DNA of 64,000 bases from CAZDXB01 sp964509335. GTDB lineage: Bacteria; Bacteroidota; Ignavibacteria; Kapaibacteriales; UBA2268. Every line of letters starts with the position of its first letter. The stretch's first letter is position 1. The DNA lies in the NCBI GenBank assembly GCA_964509335.1, contig CAZDXB010000017.1, forward strand, positions 1-64,000. Reading direction: 5' to 3'. The translations under genes were made by a program, and so were the position numbers. Of the stretch, positions 16,116-24,841 are shown piece after piece. The notes beneath the pieces were generated by a model. It saw only the letters and a program-made list of their open reading frames with translations, had not been told where the DNA came from and searched no databases.

Positions 16116-17618
16116 ATGTTTAAGAAAATACTAATCGCTAACAGAGGCGAAATAGCCATTCGAGTAATGAGAGCGGCGAGAGATTTGGGCGTAGAGACAG
16201 TCGCTATATATCACGAAATCGATAAAGAAACGCCTTTCGTTCATTACGCCGATTACGCTTACAGGTTGGAAGCCGAAACGCCCAAAAACGCCTACCTCGA
16301 CATCGACCAGATAATTGAAACCGCCAAGAAAAGCGGGGCGGAAGCTATACATCCGGGCTACGGCTTTTTGTCGGAGAACGCTAAATTCAGCGAAGCCGTT
16401 TCCAAAGCGGGTTTAGAATTTATCGGACCGAAACCGTCTTCAATAGACGAGATGGGCAATAAAACGCGGGCTCGTGAAATAATGAGCGCGGCGGGAGTGC
16501 CGATAGTACCCGGGACTAAAGATAAAATAATCGACATCGACAAAGCGAAAAAAGCCGCCAAAGAAATCGGTTATCCGATATTGCTTAAAGCGGCTGCCGG
16601 CGGCGGCGGCAAAGGGATGAGGAAAGTCTTTTCCGAAAAGGATTTACAAGAAGAGTTCGAGGGAGCGCAAAGGGAGTCGAGCAAAGCTTTCGGCGACGAT
16701 AGTATTTATATCGAGAAATTTTTCGAAAATCCCAAGCACATAGAAATTCAAATAATCGGCGACAAACACGGCAATTTTATACATCTTGGCGAGCGCGACT
16801 GCTCGGTTCAGCGACGCCACCAAAAAGTAATCGAAGAGTCGCCCTCCGCTATATTAGACGAGAAACTAAGAGAAGAGATGGGGCAAACAGCTATCCAAGC
16901 GGCGAGAGCCTGCGAATACGTAAACGCCGGCACGGTCGAATTTCTCTTCGACAAGAAAAAGATGAATTACTATTTCCTTGAAATGAATACTCGTTTGCAG
17001 GTCGAGCATCCTGTAACAGAAATGACTACGCGCGTCGATTTAGTCAAAGAGCAAATAAGGATAGCCGCCGGCGAGAAGCTTTCTTACAAACAAGAGGATA
17101 TTAATTGGCGGGGAAGCGCTATCGAGTGCAGAATTTACGCCGAAGACCCTTTCAACAACTTCCTGCCCGACACCGGAACGATAAGTTATTTAAGAGAACC
17201 CGGCGGTAGGGGGGTAAGACTGGATAGCGGCATAGAAACCGGCTCGGTAGTTAGTATGCATTTCGACCCCCTGTTAGCTAAACTAATATGTTTGGGGGCG
17301 AATCGAGTGGAAGCGATAAATCGAATGAAAAGAGCTTTGCGAAATTATAGAATTGAAGGATTAAAAACAACGATACCTTTCGAGTTGGCGGTAATGGAAA
17401 ATCCGGCTTTCGTGGAGGGCGATTACGATACCGGATTTTTAGAAAATGATTTTGATTTCGATAAGCTAGACGAGAAGAGAGAACAATGTAAAGAAATCGT
17501 CGCCGCCATAGCGGCTTTTGGGTATAAAGTAGCGAAAGAAAAGAAAACGCCGATGCCGCTGAAACCGAAAGTGAATAAATGGAAAATGGCGGGCAGAATT
17601 CAAAGAAACAGATACTAA
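16116..17618 (+). CDS. Biotin carboxylase subunit of an acyl-CoA carboxylase
   Basis: The 500-residue ATP-grasp enzyme carboxylates biotin on the carrier protein using bicarbonate and ATP. Motifs are ANRGEIAIRVMRA, the glycine-rich loop AAGGGGKGMRKV, GERDCSVQRRHQKVIEE, and the catalytic MNTRLQVEHPVTEMTT. Carrier and carboxyltransferase genes follow at once, so the complex is probably propionyl-CoA carboxylase type rather than the acetyl-CoA AccABCD set. A separate accC elsewhere cannot be excluded. AAAGGAAG precedes the start. Confidence 0.9.
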   Translation: MFKKILIANRGEIAIRVMRAARDLGVETVAIYHEIDKETPFVHYADYAYRLEAETPKNAYLDIDQIIETAKKSGAEAIHPGYGFLSENAKFSEAVSKAGLEFIGPKPSSIDEMGNKTRAREIMSAAGVPIVPGTKDKIIDIDKAKKAAKEIGYPILLKAAAGGGGKGMRKVFSEKDLQEEFEGAQRESSKAFGDDSIYIEKFFENPKHIEIQIIGDKHGNFIHLGERDCSVQRRHQKVIEESPSAILDEKLREEMGQTAIQAARACEYVNAGTVEFLFDKKKMNYYFLEMNTRLQVEHPVTEMTTRVDLVKEQIRIAAGEKLSYKQEDINWRGSAIECRIYAEDPFNNFLPDTGTISYLREPGGRGVRLDSGIETGSVVSMHFDPLLAKLICLGANRVEAINRMKRALRNYRIEGLKTTIPFELAVMENPAFVEGDYDTGFLENDFDFDKLDEKREQCKEIVAAIAAFGYKVAKEKKTPMPLKPKVNKWKMAGRIQRNRY

Positions 17619-17640
17619 ACAACTAATAAACGAAGCTAAT

Positions 17641-18162
17641 ATGAAAGATTTAATCTTACACATCGACGGTAAAGAATTCAAAGCGAGATTCCCCGATAGC
17701 AATCCGAATATTGTTATTAACGACAATCCCTATTCAGTCGATTTAATGAAACAAATCGACGAACGGGTGTTTTCGTTTTCCGTGAACAATAGGATTTGCC
17801 ACATTGAATTAGACATCAATCTATACGGCGACAGCAAAATCGTTTACGAGGGAATGGAGTTCGACATAAAAATAACCGACGAAACTAAACAATTGCTGGA
17901 GAAATACATCAAGCAATCCTCGTCGGCGGTCGCAAAGGGAATCGACCAAGTAAAAGCGCCGATGCCGGGAATGGTCGTTAAAATTATGGTCGAAGAGGGC
18001 GACGAAGTAAAGAAGGGCGATAAAGTCGCGATAGTCGAAGCTATGAAGATGGAAAACGCTTTGCAAGCGCCGGGAGCGGGCGTCGTTCATTCTATTAAAT
18101 CGAGAGAAGGCGAGCCGGTGGAAAAAGAAGCCGTAATATTGGAAATCAAAGGCGAAGAATAA
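17641..18162 (+). CDS. Biotin carboxyl carrier subunit
   Basis: This is a 173-residue protein. Residues ~104-172 form a biotinyl domain with APMPGMVVKI and the biotin-attachment lysine K136 in VEAMKMENAL. The N-terminal ~90 residues are a beta-rich region of the kind that docks the carrier in propionyl-CoA carboxylase-type complexes. It lies between the biotin carboxylase and carboxyltransferase genes with 22- and 30-base gaps. Confidence 0.92.
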   Translation: MKDLILHIDGKEFKARFPDSNPNIVINDNPYSVDLMKQIDERVFSFSVNNRICHIELDINLYGDSKIVYEGMEFDIKITDETKQLLEKYIKQSSSAVAKGIDQVKAPMPGMVVKIMVEEGDEVKKGDKVAIVEAMKMENALQAPGAGVVHSIKSREGEPVEKEAVILEIKGEE

Positions 18163-18192
18163 ATTTTATAAATAAAAGGTTTTTGAATAGCT

Positions 18193-19761
18193 ATGGATAA
18201 AAAACAAAAAGAAGCCGTTGACAAAAAAATCAAAGAGATGTACGAGAAGCTCGAAGAAGCAAAAAAAAGCGGCGGCGAAAAGAGAATTGAAAAGCAACAC
18301 GAAAAAGGTAAATTGACCGCCAGAGAGCGAATAGAGTTATTCTTGGACAAAGGTTCTTTCAGAGAAATCGACGCTTTGGTTCATCACCATTCCAATCAGT
18401 TCGGGTTGGATAAAAACGTTTTTTACGGCGACGGAGTAGTTACCGGTTACGGAAATATAAACGGCGAAAAAGTGTTTGTCTTCTCGCAAGATTTCACGGT
18501 TTTAGGCGGAAGCCTCGCCGCCGAACACGGCAGGAAAATCATCAAAATAATGGAAATGGCTATGAAAAGCGGCTGTCCGGTAATCGGACTAAACGATTCC
18601 GGCGGCGCTCGCGTTCAAGAAGGCGTCATATCGCTCGGCGCTTACGCGGATATATTTTTATTGAACACCTTGGCTTCCGGCGTCGTGCCGCAAATCTCGA
18701 TTATTATGGGACCTTGCGCGGGCGGCGCGGTTTATTCGCCGGCGATTACCGATTTTATAATTATGGTCGATAAAAGCTCGTATATGTTTGTAACCGGACC
18801 GAAAGTCGTAAAGACCGTTACTCACGAGGAATACACGTCGGACGAGCTAGGCGGCGCCGAAGCTCACGCCAAGAAAAGCGGAGTTTCGCATTTCACCGCT
18901 AAGAACGATATGGAGGCTTTGCAAATAGCCCAGAAGCTGATGACTTATATCCCCCCGAACAACGCGGAAGACCCGCCGTTTATGCCTAACGAGGACCCAA
19001 TCGACCGTATCGACGACGACCTTAACTATGTTGTGCCGCCGAACCCCAACGTCCCTTACGATATGAAAGACGTAATAACGACAATAGCCGACGACGGGGA
19101 ATTTTTGGAAGTTCATAAAGATTTCGCTCAAAATATTATAGTTGGATTCATCCATTTAGGCGGCAGGTCAATAGGAGTAGTCGCCAATCAACCGATGGTT
19201 CTGGCGGGTTGCCTCGATATAAACTGTTCAAAGAAAGGCGCTCGATTCGTCCGTTTTTGCGACGCTTTTAATATTCCGCTTCTTATATTAGAAGACGTCC
19301 CCGGATTTTTGCCAGGCGCCGAGCAGGAGTGGGGCGGCATTATTACGAACGGAGCGAAACTGCTATACGCGCTGAGCGAAGCTACCGTGCCGAAAGTTAC
19401 GGTAATTACTCGAAAAGCCTACGGCGGCGCTTACGACGTTATGAACAGCAAGCACATTCGCGGCGATTTGAACTTCGCTTGGCCCACAGCCGAGCTTGCC
19501 GTAATGGGACCTAAAGGAGCGGTGGAAATAATATTTAGAAAAGAAATTGAAAAAGCGGACGACCCGGAAAAAAGGCAGCAAGAATTAATCGACGAGTTCA
19601 ACGAAAAATTCGCCAACCCTTATATCGCCGCTTCTTACGGATACATAGACGAAGTTATCGAGCCGAAATTCACTCGTCAGCGGTTAATCGAGGGATACGG
19701 GTTGCTGGAAAACAAGGTAGATAAAAATCCGCCTAAGAAGCACGGTAATATTCCACTCTAG
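18193..19761 (+). CDS. pccB: Acyl-CoA carboxyltransferase (propionyl-CoA carboxylase beta type)
   Basis: At 522 residues this is the usual PccB/MmdA length. It has the two crotonase-type halves: GLNDSGGARVQEG and GPCAGGAVYSPA in the first, and GFLPGAEQEWGGIITNGAKLL with KAYGGAYDVMNSK in the second. It transfers carboxyl from biotin to propionyl-CoA (or a related acyl-CoA), feeding methylmalonyl-CoA metabolism. A sodium-pumping decarboxylase use (MmdA) is possible, but no membrane subunit is adjacent. Confidence 0.9.
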   Translation: MDKKQKEAVDKKIKEMYEKLEEAKKSGGEKRIEKQHEKGKLTARERIELFLDKGSFREIDALVHHHSNQFGLDKNVFYGDGVVTGYGNINGEKVFVFSQDFTVLGGSLAAEHGRKIIKIMEMAMKSGCPVIGLNDSGGARVQEGVISLGAYADIFLLNTLASGVVPQISIIMGPCAGGAVYSPAITDFIIMVDKSSYMFVTGPKVVKTVTHEEYTSDELGGAEAHAKKSGVSHFTAKNDMEALQIAQKLMTYIPPNNAEDPPFMPNEDPIDRIDDDLNYVVPPNPNVPYDMKDVITTIADDGEFLEVHKDFAQNIIVGFIHLGGRSIGVVANQPMVLAGCLDINCSKKGARFVRFCDAFNIPLLILEDVPGFLPGAEQEWGGIITNGAKLLYALSEATVPKVTVITRKAYGGAYDVMNSKHIRGDLNFAWPTAELAVMGPKGAVEIIFRKEIEKADDPEKRQQELIDEFNEKFANPYIAASYGYIDEVIEPKFTRQRLIEGYGLLENKVDKNPPKKHGNIPL

Positions 19762-19852
19762 ATTTATTAATATAAATCTTCGCTTGATTTTTTAGTATAT
19801 TTCAGATATCTTTGAGATTTAGGATGAAGCAAAGAAAAAGAAAGGCGATAAA

Positions 19853-20209
19853 ATGTTGATAGAATATTTCCCGTTAATACTAACCATAGTAGCCGGTTTT
19901 GGTTTTGCGATAATATTTCTAATAGCCGCCGAATGGCTCGGCGCGAGACGTTGGACTAAAGAAAAGAGAAGCGTTTACGAAAGCGGTATGATACCGTTCG
20001 GAACGGCGAGAGAAAGATTTTCTATCAAGTTTTATATGGTGGCGGTTAGTTTTCTGGTGTTCGATATAGAAGTGGTTTTCTTATATCCTTGGGCGGTTCA
20101 GGTTGAAGGACTTGGAACAGCCGCTTTGCTCGCCGCTTTTCTGTTTATTATCATTCTTTTCGTAGGATATATATACGAAGTGTTAAAAGGAGGACTGGAA
20201 TGGGATTAG
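19853..20209 (+). CDS. nuoA: NADH-quinone oxidoreductase subunit A
   Basis: The 118-residue protein has three predicted membrane helices (residues ~7-27, ~60-82, ~88-110). The conserved loop is YESGMIPFGTAR then RFSIKFYMVAVSFLVFDIEVVF, diagnostic of NuoA. Its end overlaps the nuoB start by 10 bases. Complex I subunits C onward do not follow, so this pair is split from the rest of the operon. Confidence 0.95.
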   Translation: MLIEYFPLILTIVAGFGFAIIFLIAAEWLGARRWTKEKRSVYESGMIPFGTARERFSIKFYMVAVSFLVFDIEVVFLYPWAVQVEGLGTAALLAAFLFIIILFVGYIYEVLKGGLEWD

Positions 20210-20751
20210 ACGATAGATTGCAAAAAGACGGATTCATTACAACTACGTTTGAATCGGTGGTCAAATTAGCTCAAAAGTATTCGCTTTGGCCCATGCCTCT
20301 TGGAATTTCTTGCTGCGGAATCGAGATGATGGCGGTAGCCTCGCCCAGATTTGATATATCGCGTTTCGGTTCGGAAGTTTTCAGAATGACGCCAAGGCAG
20401 TCGGACTTTATGATTTGCGCCGGAACGGTTACTTATAAAATGGCGTGGGTTGTTCGAAAAATATACGACCAGATGCCCGACCCTAAATGGGTAATGTCGA
20501 TGGGCGTTTGCGCTTCGTCCGGCGGCATGTTTCGCAGTTACCCAGTAGTGCAAGGCATCGACAAGTTCTTGCCTGTGGACGTTTACGTAGCCGGCTGTCC
20601 GCCGAGACCGGAAGGCATACTAAAGGGATTGCTTTTCCTTAGAGACAAAATTTCAAAATACAAACCTGCGGTGGCTAATTTAGGCAAGGACGTATCCCCG
20701 ACGCCTATTCAAAAGCCGTTCGACTCGGAGTTAACGAAGATAAAGATATAA
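20200..20751 (+). CDS. nuoB: NADH-quinone oxidoreductase subunit B
   Basis: The 183-residue protein carries the N2 [4Fe-4S] ligands: the tandem cysteines in GISCCGIEMMAV plus MGVCASSGGMF and VAGCPPRPEG. It transfers electrons to quinone at the base of the peripheral arm. AAAAGGAGG inside the end of nuoA serves as its ribosome site. The C-terminal ~25 residues after DKISKYKP are variable. nuoC does not follow; the next gene is on the other strand. Confidence 0.96.
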   Translation: MGLDDRLQKDGFITTTFESVVKLAQKYSLWPMPLGISCCGIEMMAVASPRFDISRFGSEVFRMTPRQSDFMICAGTVTYKMAWVVRKIYDQMPDPKWVMSMGVCASSGGMFRSYPVVQGIDKFLPVDVYVAGCPPRPEGILKGLLFLRDKISKYKPAVANLGKDVSPTPIQKPFDSELTKIKI

Positions 20752-20870
20752 TTGAAACTTTTCTGTAGCTCTATCTCCTTCCCAAATCGGAATTTCGGAA
20801 TGAGTAAAAAAATCGGTATGAGTTATGAAAGATTAATAGGGGCAAAACGTTATTTAAGCCGACTATTCTA

Positions 20871-21374
20871 TCAATTACTTTCCGGAACAAGAGCGGGTTT
20901 TAGCCGCTTAACTATTATATCAACCGCTTCCAAGCCGTTTTCTTTGTCTTTGAATATGTTTTTGGCTTGATACCGCGGGTTTCTCAACTTTGTTTTTACG
21001 TCGTAAATATAGGCGTTAATCAGCAGTTTGCCCGCTCTGACGTAGAACTTGCCGGTGATAACCTTCTGTACGTTCAGCATATCGACCGCTTTCCACATAT
21101 CGCTGGGGTATTGCGGATTTGTCGGGTCGAGATTCAATTCGGCGAGCAAATCTTCGACCGAATCCACGGGCGCTATGTCTATGTGGTTCTCCTCGGGGTC
21201 GAGAGCGTAAATAGCTTTTTGCAAAGAATCCTGAAGTTTGTAGCTCCAAACGTTCAAATTTATTTTGCCTTCCATATTTTGGAAAGGCAGAACGGCGTAT
21301 CTTTCTTGAGCGGAGAGCTTATAGCAACCGAACGCTACGAATATAATCATAAGAATAGCGAAAAGCTTTTTCAT
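20871..21374 (-). CDS. Secreted TolB/FlgO-like hypothetical protein
   Basis: This 167-residue protein has an N-terminal signal peptide. A possible lipobox cysteine (FGC, residue 17) lies within it, but SAQ cleavage just after is equally plausible. The mature part starts RYAVLPFQNMEG and has KVITGKFYVRAG and INAYIYDVKTK. This is the pattern of small alpha/beta domains in TolB-N, FlgO and CsgG-like periplasmic proteins that assemble envelope structures. The assignment is by pattern only. It shares the minus strand with the Hpt gene 38 bases upstream. Confidence 0.6.
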   Translation of the reverse strand: MKKLFAILMIIFVAFGCYKLSAQERYAVLPFQNMEGKINLNVWSYKLQDSLQKAIYALDPEENHIDIAPVDSVEDLLAELNLDPTNPQYPSDMWKAVDMLNVQKVITGKFYVRAGKLLINAYIYDVKTKLRNPRYQAKNIFKDKENGLEAVDIIVKRLKPALVPESN

Positions 21375-21412
21375 AGCTTAACTCCGAAATATAAAACAAT
21401 ATACTGTGAGAC

Positions 21413-21730
21413 TTATTTGTTTTCTTCGTCGAGTTTTTCCTCGACGTACTTTTTCATATCTTGGAAAGCTTGTTTCAACTCGGCTTCCATTGCGGCGGCT
21501 TTTTCCCATTCTTCTTCTTTCGCGTAACCCATAAGCTCAATTCCCAATTGGGCTACTTCGTCCAAGCCAAATTGAAAGCAGGAACCTTTTAATGTGTGTC
21601 CAAAGCGATACAAATCGTCCGGATTTTTCTTTTCGAGCAAGGGGGTCATTTGTTTGTCAATATCGTTTATCCAAGTATCGACAAATTCCGGCAAGAGCTC
21701 GATTATAAATGGGTCGTCTGGTATATTCAC
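21413..21730 (-). CDS. Hpt (histidine phosphotransfer) domain protein
   Basis: The 106-residue four-helix protein has the phospho-histidine motif FGHTLKGSC (H45), as in free-standing phosphorelay carriers. I start it at GTG 21730, preceded by GGTGGAG. A longer frame reaching 21865 would run into the RNase P RNA gene and is rejected. It could shuttle phosphate to a receiver such as the one encoded at 10859-11479, but that link is speculative. Confidence 0.8.
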   Translation of the reverse strand: MNIPDDPFIIELLPEFVDTWINDIDKQMTPLLEKKNPDDLYRFGHTLKGSCFQFGLDEVAQLGIELMGYAKEEEWEKAAAMEAELKQAFQDMKKYVEEKLDEENK

Positions 21731-21766
21731 TTCTCCACCTTTATTTATTAATACAACTGACGAATA

Positions 21767-22184
21767 TTGGGAGAAAACTATAAGCCGAATTCTGTCTTGG
21801 ATTAACGCTAAAGCGGAAATCCGAGACGCCGATTTATCTTGGAGCGTCGTCGCCGACGCCCTCAAGCGACCTACCCAAACGCGTCGAGCGTAAAGCTCGT
21901 CGGACGGGCAATCCTCCGACGCGTTTATATTTGGTCTTGCTCCGCGCTGGGCTTGCCTTGCTAACTCGGTCGCCCGAGTAGCCGGCGGGTCTTACTCCGC
22001 CTTTTCACCCTTGCCTCCTTGACTCCCCTCGCGGGGACGGATTGGCGGTCTGGTTTCTGCGGCGCTTTCCGTCGGCTCGCGTTAAAACGCTTGCCGCCTT
22101 CGCGTTACGAAGAGCGCTGCCCTATGGAGTTCGGACTTTCCTCGCCCCGAATTTCTTCGGAACGCCGGCGTCCATTTTCCCCAA
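21767..22184 (-). ncRNA. rnpB: RNase P RNA, bacterial type A
   Basis: On the minus strand the conserved P4-forming GAGGAAAGTCCGAACTCC (around 22124-22145) sits near the 5' end and GACAGAATTCGGCTTATAG near the 3' end. Outermost, TTGGGGAAAA and TTTTCTCCCAA pair as helix P1 and set the approximate ends. AGGTCGCTTGAGG and AAGGGTGAAAAGGCGG are in the expected places. The RNA matures tRNA 5' ends with protein RnpA. ORFs crossing it are artefacts. The Hpt gene begins about 36 bases downstream. Confidence 0.93.
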
Positions 22185-22351
22185 AACAAACGTCTTTTCA
22201 AAAAGCGAAACTTATATAATATTAATAAAAAAAGTTCAAACTTAAAAGCGATTATTTCGCTATTTTTCCGCCTTTTTTTAATATTGAACAAGCTATCGCG
22301 TTTAAAACGAAATTTTTCCTTTATATTACTTTGCGTTGTCGGCGAATATAC

Positions 22352-23104
22352 TTACGCTTCTTCTTCTTCGTAAATAATCGAATCGTCCACTTGGATTTCT
22401 TCGGGATATAAAATTCTGCCGCATTGTTCGCAATGATAAATTGTGTCGCGATTGTTGCGTATCTCGACTATTATTTGCGGCGGAACTTGACTGAAACATC
22501 CCGAACAACTTTTCTTCCTGATTTGAACCGCGGCGTCTTTGTGATGCGTGCGGATTCTTTGGTATTCCTGTATGTATTCCTTTTTTATATTGTTGAAGTA
22601 TTTCTTGCGAACGTCGTAAAGCACGTTTACTTCTTCGTTCTGATTGCTTGATATTTCTCTAAGCTCGCTTTCTTTTTCTTTCAGCTCGCCCTTCGCTTTT
22701 TTTGCGTCTTCTTTTTGTTGCTCTAAAGTTTTCAGCAAATTCTCTTCTTTTACTCCGGCGACTCTAAGCTCGTCGATTAATTTATTGTGGGCTTCTCTTG
22801 TCTGCTCGATTTCTTTAGTAATAGCGTCGAATTCTTTGTTGTTGCGCACTTTGAACTGTTTCTTAGAAAGGCGTTCTTCCTTGTCTTTCAGTTCCTTTAG
22901 CGTTGTTTTCGATTCTTTCGAAAACTTTCTTAATTCTTTTAGGATTCCTTCCGTTTCTTCGACGATAGCTTCCAATTCGTTTACATTATGTTTCATTTTC
23001 TTGACTCTATCCGGCAAATCGCCAAACTCCTCTTGGTAGTCGTCGAGTATTGAGTCTATGTAAGCTAAGCAAGCGAAATTATAGATTTGAGAGTTCTCAT
23101 TCAT
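22352..23104 (-). CDS. Coiled-coil protein with C-terminal C4 zinc ribbon
   Basis: The 250-residue protein is a long charged coiled coil (residues ~35-170). It is followed by a zinc ribbon with CSGCFSQVPPQ and YHCEQCGRILY, four cysteines in two CxxC knuckles. This is the widespread family often found beside nif3; a role with nucleic acids or RNA polymerase is suggested for relatives but not settled. It overlaps the upstream Nif3-like gene by 8 bases, so the two are translationally coupled. Confidence 0.85.
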   Translation of the reverse strand: MNENSQIYNFACLAYIDSILDDYQEEFGDLPDRVKKMKHNVNELEAIVEETEGILKELRKFSKESKTTLKELKDKEERLSKKQFKVRNNKEFDAITKEIEQTREAHNKLIDELRVAGVKEENLLKTLEQQKEDAKKAKGELKEKESELREISSNQNEEVNVLYDVRKKYFNNIKKEYIQEYQRIRTHHKDAAVQIRKKSCSGCFSQVPPQIIVEIRNNRDTIYHCEQCGRILYPEEIQVDDSIIYEEEEA

Positions 23105-23960
23105 TTGAAATCACCCGTTCTTTTTTTATTAATAATTGTTCTTGTTTAGTTTTGTAATCTTCTTCGTTTGGATAGTATCTAACCGGATTGGTAGATACTT
23201 TTGAAACTTTAATTGAAATATCGGCTTCTTTGTCTAATTTGTCTTTTAGCGTCTCCGCTATTCCAAAAGGAACAAACTGCTCCATTTCATAGTGCCCCGG
23301 GTCTATAATCATAATTTTGCCGTAAACCGAATGAAATTGATGATACTTTACGTCAGCCGTAATAAAAGCTTGAGCGCCCGAATTTAGGGCTTCTGGTAGA
23401 AACGACGTTCCGCTTCCAGCCATTATTGCCACTTTATCAATCGGCTTCTTGTTTTTTAGTTCGGAATATCTCAAAGGAGAGCGAGAAGTCCAGCTAACGC
23501 GCTCCAAAAGTTCTCGTTCGCTTATAGGCTTTTCCGGCTGAGCTATTACGCCCATTCCTCTATTCTCATACGTTTCGTCGGCTTTTAGGAAATCAACGAT
23601 TCCGAAGCCCAACTCTTTGGCGAAAATATAGCTAGTGCCTTTGGAATATGCGTCGAATGTCGTATGAAGCGAAATTAACGCTATTGAATTTTTGATTAGC
23701 TTCGAACACAAATCGCCGACTCTGTCGTCGTTTGTTATTGAATAAAGGGGCGAAAAAATGAGGGGGTGGAATGTTATTATGCAATCTGAGTTGTTCTCTA
23801 TAGCTTCTTGGATTACTTCTTGGTTTGCTTCGTAGGCTATCAAAATCGAATTTATTTCGTTTCTCTCTGCCTGCGCCTGCAAACCGATTTTGTCGTTTTC
23901 CATAGCCGTTTCCGCAGGCAGAGCTTCTTGAATTATTTTTAATACCCGACCTATTTTCAT
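23097..23960 (-). CDS. Nif3-like dinuclear metal-centre protein
   Basis: The 287-residue protein belongs to the Nif3/DUF34 family: ENDKIGLQAQ near the start, CIITFHPLIFSPL, SLHTTFDAYSKGTSY and a C-terminal HYEMEQFVPFG. The histidines and acidic residues form the two-metal site. Family members are often annotated GTP cyclohydrolase type 2 without firm proof; metal insertion roles have been proposed. It is first gene of a two-gene unit with the zinc-ribbon gene. Confidence 0.87.
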   Translation of the reverse strand: MKIGRVLKIIQEALPAETAMENDKIGLQAQAERNEINSILIAYEANQEVIQEAIENNSDCIITFHPLIFSPLYSITNDDRVGDLCSKLIKNSIALISLHTTFDAYSKGTSYIFAKELGFGIVDFLKADETYENRGMGVIAQPEKPISERELLERVSWTSRSPLRYSELKNKKPIDKVAIMAGSGTSFLPEALNSGAQAFITADVKYHQFHSVYGKIMIIDPGHYEMEQFVPFGIAETLKDKLDKEADISIKVSKVSTNPVRYYPNEEDYKTKQEQLLIKKERVISNE

Positions 23961-24120
23961 CTCATCTCTTCTAACCGTCTTAATTATTTTTTTGCCGTTT
24001 TAGAGAACTTCAAATTTAAGAATATTGAATTTCTTATACAATTTTTCTATATAAGCATACGTTTGAATATATAAATTATTATTTTTCATTTTAAGCTGTT
24101 TAGGATATAAAGGCTGGTTT

Positions 24121-24834
24121 ATGAGAGCTTTAGCTTTGTTCATTCTCTTGATTCTTATCTTTTTATCTAATTCGAATACATTGGAATGCCAGATAAAAGG
24201 TAAACCGCCGACAAAAGGCGAATCCGACACGACTTTTATATTCGAATCGCCGAGACCGCTAATAGATAAGAGCGATATTGGCGAATCCGCTAATCAAGCT
24301 TGGGGTTTGGATTTGCTTTTTTCCGACAACGGTTTCGGTTTCGGCGCTTTCTATCAATACGAATTCGCCGAAAACTGGGATTTCATTACCGGGCTGTATA
24401 TTTCCGGAGCTAGAAACTCCGACGAAATAGAGTTCTACAATCCCGATGAGAACGAATATCGCGTTCCCGATAAAATCAACCGTCTTTATATGGCTCCTTT
24501 AAGTTTCGGCGTCCAAAGATATTTCTTCACCGACGTCCTTCAAGAAAGCCTAAGACCCTTTTTGTGCGCGGGGCTGTCTCCCGCTACTATTTTATCTACC
24601 CCTTACAACAAAGAGTTCTTCACCGCTTTCGGTTACGGCGACCTTTATTTAAGGTTCGGAGCGTTCGTCGGGGGAGGAGCCAACGTTAGCGCCGTGGAAG
24701 GCTCGATTTTAAATTTAAGCGTAAAATACTATTATATTCCGTTCGGAGACGACGGTTTGGAGAGCATAAAAAACAACCCGATTCATAATTTTGGCGGTGT
24801 TTTCCTTTCGTTAACTTTCGGTTCGAAGTTTTAA
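24121..24834 (+). CDS. Outer-membrane beta-barrel family protein
   Basis: The 237-residue protein has a signal peptide (residues 1-23) and alternating polar/hydrophobic strands rich in aromatic and glycine residues (FSDNGFGFGAFYQYEF, FGVQRYFF, LRFGAFVGGGANV). It ends in LSLTFGSKF with a C-terminal phenylalanine, as expected of an outer-membrane barrel. Specific function unknown. It converges on gpsA with a gap of only seven bases. Confidence 0.7.
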   Translation: MRALALFILLILIFLSNSNTLECQIKGKPPTKGESDTTFIFESPRPLIDKSDIGESANQAWGLDLLFSDNGFGFGAFYQYEFAENWDFITGLYISGARNSDEIEFYNPDENEYRVPDKINRLYMAPLSFGVQRYFFTDVLQESLRPFLCAGLSPATILSTPYNKEFFTAFGYGDLYLRFGAFVGGGANVSAVEGSILNLSVKYYYIPFGDDGLESIKNNPIHNFGGVFLSLTFGSKF

Positions 24835-24841
24835 ATCGCTT

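Noticed and set aside
21731..21865. N-terminal extension of the Hpt protein
   Set aside because: It would enter the 3' end of rnpB; a GTG with a good ribosome site at 21730 gives the normal Hpt length.
22019..22291. Several overlapping ORFs on both strands
   Set aside because: They lie across the conserved 5' part of the RNase P RNA gene.
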